Source: Syntrophus sp963665935
GTDB lineage: Bacteria; Desulfobacterota; Syntrophia; Syntrophales; Syntrophaceae
Direction: 5' to 3'
Length of the DNA: 64,000 bases
Assembly: GCA_963665935.1 (NCBI GenBank)
Contig: OY762510.1
Coordinates: 930,001 to 994,000, forward strand
Part shown: one piece after another, positions 34,546 to 42,378 of the stretch
Position numbering within the stretch: the first letter of the stretch is position 1
Layout: each line of letters begins with the position of its first letter
Translations under genes and position numbers: made by a program
Notes under the pieces: generated by a model
Told to the model about the DNA's origin: nothing
The model's input: only the letters and a program-made list of their open reading frames with translations
Databases searched by the model: none

Positions 34546-34656
34546 TTAAACGGACTCATCACGAAAATCCGATGCAATGCCGGCTTTACCTGCGCTGCTC
34601 CATGCAGCACCAATCCCTGTGGAAACAATACCTATTGTTCTTCCGATGAACGAAGT

Positions 34657-35166
34657 TCAGTCATCGCCGGCAACGGCATCTTTGCCCCGGCAATCCGGAC
34701 ATAAACCGATCAGTTCCAGATGATGACGCTCGAGGATGAATCCATACTCTTTGGCTACTGCATCTTGGAGAATGTCGATGGCGGGGTAGCTGAACTCGAC
34801 CTTTTTCCCACATTGAGAGCATACAAGATGGTCATGGTGTTCATGGTCCCAGATATGTTCATACCATGCTCCTCCCGACCGGCTGTCTTCCTGGATGCAA
34901 GCCCTGCGGATGATTCCGGCCTGTACGAGCAATGACAGATTGCGATAGACGGTGGTCAGCGACAGGTTGAATCCCTTTTCCTTCAGGAGATCGAGCAACT
35001 GCTGAGGGTTAAAATGCCCCTCGTTATCGCATAATATTTGCAACAATGCTATACGTTCGTTTGTCAATCTTCCCTTATTTGCGTGCAGAATAGAGCGGAA
35101 TCTATCTACACAATAGCCATTCGGTTCACAGCTTGCGCATGCTGGTTTCAAAAATTCTTTTTGCAT
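34657..35166 (-). CDS. fur: Fur-family metalloregulator
   Basis: A 169-residue protein with the winged helix (RLTNERIALLQILCDNEGHF, LSLTTVYRNLSLLVQAGII) and the metal sites HDHLVCSQCGKK, H-H-L-E-L and CPDCRG. The N-terminus carries three extra cysteines (CASCEPNGYC), absent from standard Fur. The ATG at 35166 has GGAAG upstream; the longer reading to 35202 starts at a TTG. Upstream of feoA in the same direction, it likely represses feoAB with Fe(II). Zur or PerR function cannot be excluded. Confidence 0.88.
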   Translation of the reverse strand: MQKEFLKPACASCEPNGYCVDRFRSILHANKGRLTNERIALLQILCDNEGHFNPQQLLDLLKEKGFNLSLTTVYRNLSLLVQAGIIRRACIQEDSRSGGAWYEHIWDHEHHDHLVCSQCGKKVEFSYPAIDILQDAVAKEYGFILERHHLELIGLCPDCRGKDAVAGDD

Positions 35167-35377
35167 ATTGCTTCCAATAGCAATTCGAACCAATCCTGTC
35201 AAGTTTAATTCCGGACCAAACCGTCAAGTGTTTCTATAAATTAATGGGAGTTTTTGCCATAAAGATCCAGGCTTTCCTTTCCATTTTGATCAATCACCGG
35301 ATAAGCCAAAGGGTCTGCGTAAGTTTCTGAAAGCCTCCTCTTTACGAACAGTAGGTGCTTGGGGATGACACACATAC

Positions 35378-35431
35378 TTTGCATTAATGCGATACCAGTT
35401 TAATTCCAGGATTGCATTATCGCGATACTAG
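35378..35431 (+). promoter_or_regulatory. Pair of direct-repeat activator sites
   Basis: TTGCATTAATGCGATACCAG (35379-35398) and TTGCATTATCGCGATACTAG (35412-35431) share 17 of 20 bases and are offset by 33 bases, about three helical turns. Each contains a palindromic core (GCATTAATGC; TATCGCGATA). They lie 100-135 bases upstream of the TGGCATG element at 35512, the usual place for sigma54 activator sites. The rest of 35167-35554 shows no gene. Confidence 0.6.
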
Positions 35432-35511
35432 ATTCTGCTCACCTTTACTTTCAACATCATATATCATCGATATATTTGAAATTTGTCGTTTCCAAAGAAG
35501 CGCTACGCTAT

Positions 35512-35529
35512 TGGCATGTTTTGTGATGT
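35512..35529 (+). promoter_or_regulatory. Sigma54-like promoter element of the nifX-mrp unit
   Basis: TGGCATGTTTTGTGATGT begins as a perfect -24 element and is repeated almost exactly at 27430. The -12 part has GA instead of GC. It lies 25 bases before the NifX-like gene, the right distance for a promoter. Confidence 0.45.
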
Positions 35530-35554
35530 CTAGCGCTGACGGGGACTGGAAAAC

Positions 35555-35965
35555 ATGAAATTAGCCATTCCGGTTTGCGGAGAGGATCTTGCCCTCGTGT
35601 TTGATGACGCGGATTGCCTGCTTCTTATCGAGACAGGGGGAAAGGGTTTGCTTAAAGAGGAGCGGTTGTGCTGTGTCGGAAACACAATGATCGACAGAGC
35701 GAATCAGCTGAGATCCCTTGATGTGGACCTGCTGATCTGCGGAGCGATTTCATCCACTCTACAGCGAATGATCGAGGCGTCGGGAATCAACATCATACCC
35801 TTTGTCCGGGGAAATGCGATGGATGTCTTTGAAGCCTATTTCCGGAACCAACTCGATGATCAGCGCTTCTTGATGCCGGGAAGGCGCATTTTGCCGAATG
35901 GGCATCTCTGCAACAGACCGCAAAAGCGATGCCGCAACAGAGGCGGAAGAAAGGCATACAAATAA
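35555..35965 (+). CDS. NifX/NifB-like dinitrogenase cofactor-family protein
   Basis: A 136-residue protein of PF02579: MKLAIPVCGEDLALVFDDAD, then a central VDLLICGAISSTLQRMIEASG and IIPFVRGNAMDVFEAY. The family binds Fe-S or FeMo-co precursors in nitrogen fixers, but no nif operon is present, so a general metallocluster role is likelier. The C-terminal 30 residues are basic and Cys-containing (CNRPQKRCRNRGGRK), unlike classical NifX. It is 187 bases upstream of an mrp gene in the same direction. Confidence 0.85.
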   Translation: MKLAIPVCGEDLALVFDDADCLLLIETGGKGLLKEERLCCVGNTMIDRANQLRSLDVDLLICGAISSTLQRMIEASGINIIPFVRGNAMDVFEAYFRNQLDDQRFLMPGRRILPNGHLCNRPQKRCRNRGGRKAYK

Positions 35966-36152
35966 AAGCGGATTCGCACATTTCAAGAAAACTTGTAAAG
36001 GAACAGGCCATAGATTTCGAACCAACCGTGTCGGGTGAGCATGATCTCTGCGGCTCTCGGAATTGACCGCTCATTTTCAGATTGCGATGTTGGTTTGTGT
36101 TAATAAGTGGGACTTGATCATATGGAAATTAAAGGAAAAGGAGAAAAGCATC

Positions 36153-37037
36153 ATGAGTTCATGCAGTTCATGTAATTCAGGTAACTCGCCGGAGAGTGGA
36201 GGCTGTTCGATGGCAGGAGGTCAGCCGGATGCGGCGATGGAAAATCTCAGCGAAGACGAAAAGCTCAAGAAGAACATGGAGCGGATTGCCCACAAGATCC
36301 TGGTTCTTTCGGGAAAAGGCGGTGTCGGCAAAAGTACCGTTGCCGTCAATCTGGCGATTGCCCTGGCCCTCGAAGGGAGGCGCGTCGGTCTCCTGGATGT
36401 GGATTTTCACGGACCCAGCATTCCCACGCTCCTTCATCTGGAGGGCAGAAGGCCGGAGGCAACGGCAAACGGGTTACGCCCCATTGAAATTGAAGGCGGC
36501 ATGAAGGTCATGTCGCTGGGATTTCTATTGCAGCGGTCCGATGATGCGGTGATCTGGCGCGGACCTTTGAAGATCGGAGCAATCAAGCAATTACTCGGCG
36601 ATGTGGAGTGGTGCGATCTGGACTATCTTGTCATCGATTTCCCTCCCGGCACGGGAGACGAACCCCTCACCGTGGCCCAGATGATACCGGAAGCGGACGG
36701 CGCTGTGGTGGTGACAACGCCTCAGGATGTGTCAACCATCGATGTCAGCAAATCGGTGACTTTCTGCAGGCAATTGAACATCCCCGTCCTGGGGGTGGTT
36801 GAAAACATGAGCGGTCTGGTCTGCCCGCACTGTTCAAAGCTGATCGATCTGTTCAAGCAGGGAGGCGGCGAGGAAATGGCCAAACGGATGGACGTGCCCT
36901 TTCTGGGACGGATACCCCTGGATCCCCAGATTGTGCAATCGTCGGACGAGGGACGTCCCTTTATCTATCACCATCAGGATACCGAGGCCGCTGCAGCGTT
37001 CCAGAAGATCGTCGAACCGCTGCTGGCGCTCCGCTGA
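36153..37037 (+). CDS. mrp: Mrp/NBP35-family P-loop ATPase with N-terminal cysteine motif
   Basis: A 294-residue Fe-S scaffold ATPase. The N-terminus MSSCSSCNSGNSPESGGC has a C-x2-C and further cysteine as in NBP35, able to hold an Fe-S cluster. The ATPase shows LSGKGGVGKST, DVDFHGPSIP, WRGPLK, FPPGTGDEPLT and the C-terminal bridging CxxC in GLVCPHCSK. The start at 36153 (GGAGAAAAG upstream) is preferred over an upstream ATG at 36063. With the NifX-like gene before it, it is probably involved in Fe-S assembly or transfer. A second mrp is at 27645. Confidence 0.93.
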   Translation: MSSCSSCNSGNSPESGGCSMAGGQPDAAMENLSEDEKLKKNMERIAHKILVLSGKGGVGKSTVAVNLAIALALEGRRVGLLDVDFHGPSIPTLLHLEGRRPEATANGLRPIEIEGGMKVMSLGFLLQRSDDAVIWRGPLKIGAIKQLLGDVEWCDLDYLVIDFPPGTGDEPLTVAQMIPEADGAVVVTTPQDVSTIDVSKSVTFCRQLNIPVLGVVENMSGLVCPHCSKLIDLFKQGGGEEMAKRMDVPFLGRIPLDPQIVQSSDEGRPFIYHHQDTEAAAAFQKIVEPLLALR

Positions 37038-37063
37038 GACGCAGCTGCAGGGAATACATGGAG

Positions 37064-37098
37064 AAAAGCGTGAGATTTACAGAAAATCCCACGCTTTT
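37064..37098 (+). terminator. Rho-independent terminator after mrp
   Basis: AAAAGCGTGAGATTT (37064-37078) pairs with AAATCCCACGCTTTT (37084-37098) around a short loop, 26 bases after the mrp stop. The descending arm ends in T4, so termination on the plus strand is likely; partial readthrough to the next gene is possible. Confidence 0.65.
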
Positions 37099-37122
37099 AA
37101 ATAACTGAAAGAAAATATTGCT

Positions 37123-37845
37123 ATGCAAATCCGCGTGGTGGCAACGGGCTCAACTCCTCAGGAACGGGTGGAAAAACGATGGGGACTTTCCTTCCTCGTG
37201 GGAGAAACCGTGCTATTCGACACCTTCGGCATGGCCGACCTGTTCTGGGAAAATTTCTGCCGTCTGGGTGGAGACATTTCCCGGATCCGGCATATCGTTC
37301 TGTCCCACGAACACTGGGATCATGTGAACGGTCTGGAAAAGCTCGCGGAACGGAATCCGACGGCAACCCTCTATATTTGCCCCCACACGGAATCCTCGGT
37401 GAAGGCCTGGATTCACGGATTGGGAATGCAGGTTGTAGAAGTGGACGATTGGCTCGAAATTGAAAAAGGCCTTTTCATATCGGGCGAAATCGCCGGTGCC
37501 TGGAGCGGAACTCCCCTTTGGGAGCAGTTTCTGGTGATTCGTGAACAGCCTCAGCTTTCCGTACTGACGGGATGCGCCCATCCGGGTCTTTTTCCCATTC
37601 TTCAGCACGTACAGAAGCGGTTTGCCGTTCCCATCACCTTGCTGATGGGCGGCTTTCATCTATTGAACAGCACGGCCGAAGAGATTGCGGCAGCCATTGT
37701 CGCCCTCAGGATGTTCAGCGTTCAATGGGTTGCTCCTACCCACTGTACGGGAGAACCCGCCGTCTGGCTGCTCCGGGAGGCCTTTAATCGCCATTTCCTT
37801 CACATCGTCGAAGGCAGTCTCATCGATACCCGGAAAACCGCTTAA
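37123..37845 (+). CDS. Metallo-beta-lactamase-fold hydrolase
   Basis: A 240-residue MBL protein with SHEHWDHVNG (HxHxDH, about residues 66-71), later ligands in LTGCAHPGL and the final His in VAPTHCTGEP. The pattern TGCAHPG with an active-site region LLMGGFHL matches the group annotated as dihydropterin-ribofuranosylaminobenzene phosphate synthase-like proteins. Substrate unknown. It lies between the mrp terminator and pdaD, with 69 bases to the latter. Confidence 0.9.
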   Translation: MQIRVVATGSTPQERVEKRWGLSFLVGETVLFDTFGMADLFWENFCRLGGDISRIRHIVLSHEHWDHVNGLEKLAERNPTATLYICPHTESSVKAWIHGLGMQVVEVDDWLEIEKGLFISGEIAGAWSGTPLWEQFLVIREQPQLSVLTGCAHPGLFPILQHVQKRFAVPITLLMGGFHLLNSTAEEIAAAIVALRMFSVQWVAPTHCTGEPAVWLLREAFNRHFLHIVEGSLIDTRKTA

Positions 37846-37914
37846 AAGAAACCATACCTCAGCCGGGATGGTCAACCATTCCGGCTGTCGGCATCAAAAA
37901 CACAGGACGACGAT

Positions 37915-38460
37915 ATGTTTTTACCAAATAAAATTTTTTTCACAAAAGGGGTCGGCAACCACCGGGCGGAATTGCATTCCTTTGAACTGGCCCTCCGGGA
38001 TGCAGGGATCGAAAAATGCAACCTGGTGCAGGTATCCAGCATCATGCCGCCCGGCTGTCAGGTCATTTCGCGAGCCGAAGGCCTGCGGTTGCTGAAACCC
38101 GGCTCGATTACCTATTGCGTCATGAGCCGCTGCGCCAGCAACGAGCCCAGAAGGCTGCTGGCGGCATCCGTCGGCTGCGCCATCCCGGCGGATAAAACCA
38201 CCTATGGCTACATCAGTGAACATCATGCCTTCGGTCAGACACAAAAACAAGCAGGAGATTACGCGGAGGATCTTGCGGCAGCGATGCTGGCATCCACGTT
38301 GGGCATCGATTTTAATATTGAGGAAAGCTGGGACGAAAAAAAAGAAATCTTCAAGATCAGCGAAAAAATCGTGGGCACGCGAAACGTCACTCAGTCCAGC
38401 ATCGTAAAAAACACCGATTATACAACGGTCCTGGCGGCCGCGGTCTTTGTTTTTTCCTGA
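37915..38460 (+). CDS. pdaD: Pyruvoyl-dependent arginine decarboxylase
   Basis: A 181-residue protein of the PvlArgDC family (PF01862). The self-cleavage site is the Ser-Ser pair S41-S42 in VQVSSIMPPGC, equivalent to the site that yields the pyruvoyl group in Methanocaldococcus. EGHG-like C-terminal region TTYGYISEHHAFGQ follows. It would convert arginine to agmatine. aguA and aguB, encoding the next two steps to putrescine, are at 48.5-50.5 kb. AGGA lies eight bases before the ATG. Confidence 0.92.
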   Translation: MFLPNKIFFTKGVGNHRAELHSFELALRDAGIEKCNLVQVSSIMPPGCQVISRAEGLRLLKPGSITYCVMSRCASNEPRRLLAASVGCAIPADKTTYGYISEHHAFGQTQKQAGDYAEDLAAAMLASTLGIDFNIEESWDEKKEIFKISEKIVGTRNVTQSSIVKNTDYTTVLAAAVFVFS

Positions 38461-38523
38461 TTTTCAGGACAGAGCGGACTGCTGCAGCCTGCGGGCAGCA
38501 CAGATCATAGAAGTATCCGGAGA

Positions 38524-39234
38524 ATGGAGATGACGATCTTCAACATGCTGATGGTGACTCTGGCGATGACGGTGGTGGCACTGGCCTGGTTCGGCCTTCA
38601 CTATTACCTGAATCCCCCGATAGAGAATCCAGATGGTATTGCGAGAGAAACCGCTTCGTGCGGCGACACCATGGAGGTTGCCCTGAAATTTAACGGACCA
38701 CGGGTGGCAGATGTCCGTTGCTGGACCGACGGCTGCGCAATCAGCAAGATGTGCGTGGAGACGGTGGGAATGCTTTCCCGCGGCAAGACTGTTCCGGAAC
38801 TCAGATCAATCGATATACCGGCTATTATGGAACGGGTGGGAGAGCTGCCGGATACGCACATGCATTGTGCGGTTCTGGCGGAAAGGACCTTGCAGAAGGC
38901 TGTTACCGTTTATGAGCTCAAAAACCGGGATTTCACCTCCCGTGGAACGGAAGGCCGTGAGAAACACATTCGGAACGATGGCAAAAATCTCCAAGCCGGT
39001 ACAGCCACGAGGGAAGAGCCAAAGTACGTCGTTTACCTCTTCCCTTCCTCCAACTACGCCATGAAAGCGGAAAAAATCCTCAAAGAGCGGGGGATCACTC
39101 ACAAGATCATTCCCGTCCCACGCCACATCAGTTCTGACTGCGGCGTGTGCCTTCGGGTCATGGCAGATCAACTTGAGATGGTGAGTGAAATCCTGCGGGA
39201 ACAGGTTGCCTGGGAAAATATCGCTGTGCTCTGA
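38524..39234 (+). CDS. Membrane-anchored NifU/IscU-like domain fused to DUF3343
   Basis: A 236-residue fusion. Residues 6-26 form one membrane helix. Residues ~33-130 are an IscU-like scaffold with C46 and D48 (ASCGD), C71 (DGCAISKMC) and C115 (HMHCAVLAE), the three Fe-S ligands. Residues ~165-236 are a DUF3343 domain (YVVYLFPSSNYAMKAEKIL; DCGVC with C206 and C209), closely similar to the 88-residue protein at 6979. Assuming the topology puts both domains in the cytoplasm, it would couple a cluster scaffold to a putative S/Se carrier at the membrane. I know of no characterised example. Confidence 0.85.
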   Translation: MEMTIFNMLMVTLAMTVVALAWFGLHYYLNPPIENPDGIARETASCGDTMEVALKFNGPRVADVRCWTDGCAISKMCVETVGMLSRGKTVPELRSIDIPAIMERVGELPDTHMHCAVLAERTLQKAVTVYELKNRDFTSRGTEGREKHIRNDGKNLQAGTATREEPKYVVYLFPSSNYAMKAEKILKERGITHKIIPVPRHISSDCGVCLRVMADQLEMVSEILREQVAWENIAVL

Positions 39235-39387
39235 TAAAAAAGAAATGCGATGCGTCAGGAAATACACCATTGAAAAGCAACGGCTTCCTTTGATAAACAA
39301 TTCAGAGGTGAAAAGAATCAAAACGAATAAAGTTTCGATGTCGTTTCCCGGCTCGAAATAGTTCTGGAAAGGAAAAAATATAGATTT

Positions 39388-39990
39388 ATGTGGGACTATA
39401 CGGATAAGCTCAAGGAGCATTTCTGGAAACCCCGTAATGTGGGTGAATTGGAAAATCCTGACGGTTTTGGGGAAGTCGGTTCCATAGCCTGTGGCGACGC
39501 GCTCCGTCTCACCTTCAAGCTGGATGAAAACAATAAAATCAAGGAAGCAAAATTCAAGAGTTTCGGCTGTGCCAGTGCGATCGCGGCGGCATCGGTCTTG
39601 ACGGAGATGCTTAAGGGCCTGACGATAGAAGAGGCTGAAGGGATTACGAATCAGGACATTGCGGCTTCCCTGGGGGGCCTTCCTGAACGGAAGATGCACT
39701 GTTCCGTTCTCGGGGCACAGGTTCTGGCAAAAGCGATTGCCTATTATAGGGGAAAACCGTTAGGAACAGGGGAAGGTCAGATTATCTGTGAATGTTTCGG
39801 CGTAACGGATCAGGAAATTGAAAAGGCCGTCAGGGAAAACCATCTGACTTCCGTGGAAGAGGTTGCGAATTACACAAAAGCGGGAGGCGGCTGTGGTAAC
39901 TGTCACAATAAGATTCAGGAGGTTATAGACTGGATCGAATCCCGTAAAGCCATCCGCCCGAAATTAATAAACATCCAGGTATCCGCATGA
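39388..39990 (+). CDS. nifU: NifU-type Fe-S scaffold (IscU domain plus BFD-like [2Fe-2S] domain)
   Basis: A 200-residue protein. The IscU domain has C35/D37 (ACGD), C61 (FGCASAIA) and C105 (KMHCSVLG). Residues ~130-180 form a BFD-like domain with C134, C136, C169 and C172 (ICECFGVT; GGCGNCHNK), as in the centre of nitrogen-fixation NifU. The C-terminal Nfu domain of classical NifU is missing. It follows the membrane NifU/DUF3343 fusion by 153 bases, supporting a joint role. No cysteine desulfurase gene is in the window. Confidence 0.92.
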   Translation: MWDYTDKLKEHFWKPRNVGELENPDGFGEVGSIACGDALRLTFKLDENNKIKEAKFKSFGCASAIAAASVLTEMLKGLTIEEAEGITNQDIAASLGGLPERKMHCSVLGAQVLAKAIAYYRGKPLGTGEGQIICECFGVTDQEIEKAVRENHLTSVEEVANYTKAGGGCGNCHNKIQEVIDWIESRKAIRPKLINIQVSA

Positions 39991-40139
39991 TTGAGGAAAA
40001 CCTGGAGCAGAAATTGGAAAAAATTTAGGCAATAAATTGCCGAACGGAAAAAATTCGTCTGGGTCAATTTTCCTCAACACAACGGTCAACGGTATACAGG
40101 CAAAAAACAGAAAGGGCATTGAGCAAAGAAAGATATCCT

Positions 40140-41012
40140 ATGTATGAGAAGATCGTCATTGCATCAGACCTTTCCGAAGCCACGGATCACGTCATCAACT
40201 GTATTCAGGATCTCAAGCAAATGGGATCGAGAGAGGTTATTCTTTTTCATTCACTGGACATCAAATGTCTCTATCCCTCACAATCCGACCTGACACAATT
40301 TGGTGAATCGCTGCTCTATAAGCAGAAGGAACTCTTAAAAAGGCTAGGTTTCTCGGTTAAGGTCGAAATAGGCAAGAGCGGGATTGTACAGGATCTTTGC
40401 AGAATTGTTGAGGAAGAAAATGCATCCCTAGTCGTCATCGGTACACACGGCAGAGGGATGGCATTCGATGCCCTTCTTGGCAGCGAGGCCCATAAGATCA
40501 TGCATGCTGCCCGTTTTCCGCTGCTCATTATCCGGCTTCAACGGGTCGAAGGAGGAAATGTGCAGAAATGCGCGGTTGATCGCCTGAGTTTTTCCAAAAA
40601 GATCCTTTATGCCACCGATTTTTCAGATACCGCGCAACGGGCTTTTTCTTACCTGGAAAAAATGGTGGAACGAGGGGCGCATCGCACTTCTCTCCTTCAT
40701 GCCCAGGATAGGAGGAGAACGGGGGAACATTCCTTGGAGCAGTGGCTGGAATTTAACGCCATTGATATCCGAAGGCTGGAAATGCTGAAGAGTTCCTTGA
40801 TGGCAAAAGGCACGCGCGAAGCGGATATCCTGCTTACCTACGGTTCGCCGGCGGCAGAGATACTGAACGTCGCAAAAAGAGATGATTATTCTTTTATCAT
40901 CATGGGAAGCCAGGGCCGGGGTTATGTAAAGGAAACCTTCCTGGGAAGCGTAAGCAATAAGGTCGCCAGGCACGCCTCTCTGCCGGTTTTGCTCATTCCT
41001 GCCCTGAGATAG
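40140..41012 (+). CDS. Tandem universal stress protein
   Basis: A 290-residue protein with two USP domains: MYEKIVIASDLSEATDHVI at the start and SKKILYATDFSDTAQRAFS near residue 147. Each ends in a nucleotide-loop motif: GTHGRGMAFDALLGSEAHKI and GSQGRGYVKETFLGSVSNKV, the G-x2-G-x9-G-S/T type that binds ATP. The ATG at 40140 is at the domain start; a TTG at 40119 is also possible. Its 3' end overlaps the convergent receiver gene by 20 bases. Confidence 0.88.
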   Translation: MYEKIVIASDLSEATDHVINCIQDLKQMGSREVILFHSLDIKCLYPSQSDLTQFGESLLYKQKELLKRLGFSVKVEIGKSGIVQDLCRIVEEENASLVVIGTHGRGMAFDALLGSEAHKIMHAARFPLLIIRLQRVEGGNVQKCAVDRLSFSKKILYATDFSDTAQRAFSYLEKMVERGAHRTSLLHAQDRRRTGEHSLEQWLEFNAIDIRRLEMLKSSLMAKGTREADILLTYGSPAAEILNVAKRDDYSFIIMGSQGRGYVKETFLGSVSNKVARHASLPVLLIPALR

Positions 41013-41385
41013 TCAAGCCCTTAATTTGTTTTAGTGTTTCCACTAAAGATTCCGCATCCTCGGCGCCTGGTTGTTTCGGTAATTGAGCCATAATGCCAAG
41101 GCCCTCGCTTGCCTCATGAAATTCTTCATGGGGTAAGCCGCTTACAATGGCACAATTGATCATGGGGTTAATTTTGAGAAGACGCCTCGCAAACTCAAGA
41201 GCCGTCATGTCTCCCAGGTCTTCCTCGGCGACAACGAGGTCGACCGCCATGCTTGAGAGCATGGCCAGGGCCTTTTCTCCTGACTCGGACACAGCCAATT
41301 CGATATCGTCTTGCCCGCGTAACGCCGAGCACAGGCTGCTCAATGAATGGCTATCCCGGTTCACCAATAATAACTTAAGCATCAT
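40993..41385 (-). CDS. Stand-alone receiver-like domain lacking the phospho-acceptor aspartate
   Basis: A 130-residue CheY-like protein (LKLLLVNRDSHSLSSLCSAL; VDLVVAEEDLGDMTALEFARRLL; MINCAIVSGL; KQPG). At the usual phosphorylation position the motif reads VVAE-EDLGD, so Glu stands in for Asp, and the N-terminal acidic pair is NRD instead of DD. It is probably a pseudo-receiver. The start is placed at 41385 after CGGAG; the upstream extension is rejected. It overlaps the 3' end of the USP gene by 20 bases, convergently. Partner unknown. Confidence 0.7.
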   Translation of the reverse strand: MMLKLLLVNRDSHSLSSLCSALRGQDDIELAVSESGEKALAMLSSMAVDLVVAEEDLGDMTALEFARRLLKINPMINCAIVSGLPHEEFHEASEGLGIMAQLPKQPGAEDAESLVETLKQIKGLTISGQE

Positions 41386-41501
41386 ATTTCTCCGATCCGT
41401 ATCCACTCGGGACAAAGGAAAAGGACAGGGGCTGAGGTGTTTATGATTCATCCCTTAAACCATGTGCTTTGTGCGCTTCGTCTCTTTCTCTTGACCCTGT
41501 C

Positions 41502-41861
41502 TTACCAATGCCCTTCCACATTGGCCTTCTCTGCAAAAGTCAGCTTTCCGTCAAGGAACGACTGGACCGCCTCTCTTACCGTGCCGGAGACGCCATCGGC
41601 TACTTTCAAGCCGGCTGTACTTAAGGTCTTGAAGGCATTTGGACCGCAAAATCCCGTAAGAAGCACCTCAGCGCCCTTGTCGCGGATATTGACGGCGGCC
41701 TGAATCCCGGCCCCTTTAAAAGAATTGACATTTTCACTGTTGTCAAAAACATCGAAATTCAAGGTATCCGAATCCACAATGAGAATATAGGCGGCCCTGC
41801 CGAAACGAGGGTCAACCTGTGAATCTAGTTCCCGGCCCTGCGATGTGACTGCAATTTTCAT
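41502..41861 (-). CDS. NifX/NifB-like protein (copy 2)
   Basis: A 119-residue PF02579 protein: MKIAVTSQGRELDSQVDPRFGRAAYILIV, the metal-site motif, then GAGIQAAVNIRDKGAEVLLTGFCGPNAFKTL with one cysteine. It overlaps no gene and is 17 bases from the next NifX-like gene upstream (start at 42259). The two NifX proteins and two MinD ATPases form one minus-strand unit from 44102 to 41502. This arrangement is widespread in anaerobes, with unknown function. Confidence 0.9.
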   Translation of the reverse strand: MKIAVTSQGRELDSQVDPRFGRAAYILIVDSDTLNFDVFDNSENVNSFKGAGIQAAVNIRDKGAEVLLTGFCGPNAFKTLSTAGLKVADGVSGTVREAVQSFLDGKLTFAEKANVEGHW

Positions 41862-41878
41862 CTTTGCTCTCCCTTCGC

Positions 41879-42259
41879 TTAGCGTCCACCACCGCCGCAA
41901 ACCTGGTTATCCTCTATCCTGGGCAGTATTCCCGCGATAAGGTCTTCCACAACGGGCCTTATCTCCGGGCGTATCGCATCATAATACACATTGATCCCCA
42001 CCTGACGGAACCCCATCAGGGGTCTCAACCCGATGCCGCCGACAACCAGGGCATTCACATTATGCTGCGCCAGCAGATTCACAGGAACCATGCATCCCCC
42101 CTGAACATGGCTCTGATTTGCGATTGTGGTGACGTTCGAAATCTCGCCGTCTCTGACATCCACCAGGGTAAATACATCACAATGACCAAAATGACCTGAT
42201 CTGTGACCATCAAGACCACCGGCTTCCATTGACGGAATTGCGATTCTTCCCTCTTTCAT
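41879..42259 (-). CDS. NifX/NifB-like protein (copy 3)
   Basis: A 126-residue PF02579 protein: GRIAIPSMEAGGLDGHRSGHFGHCDVF, with HFGHCD carrying His and Cys metal ligands, then GGCMVPVNLLAQHNVNALVVGGIGLRP and the glycine-rich end CGGGGR. GGAGG precedes the ATG. It follows the second MinD gene by 119 bases and is probably co-transcribed or separated by a weak promoter. The Gly-rich tail is typical for NifX partners of MinD/Mrp ATPases. Confidence 0.9.
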   Translation of the reverse strand: MKEGRIAIPSMEAGGLDGHRSGHFGHCDVFTLVDVRDGEISNVTTIANQSHVQGGCMVPVNLLAQHNVNALVVGGIGLRPLMGFRQVGINVYYDAIRPEIRPVVEDLIAGILPRIEDNQVCGGGGR

Positions 42260-42378
42260 TGTAAATATCCTCCTTTATACGCTTACATATGTTATTTTTC
42301 TAAGATCTGTCATTCTCACAGGTCCAGCCATCCGCTCCCTGTTCAAACTTGAAAGGGAGCGATAAAAGACCTGTGGGT

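Noticed and set aside
35167..35202. Extended start for the Fur-family gene with TTGACA at its beginning
   Set aside because: The extension needs a TTG start, and TTGACA looks more like a promoter element; the ATG at 35166 is preferred.
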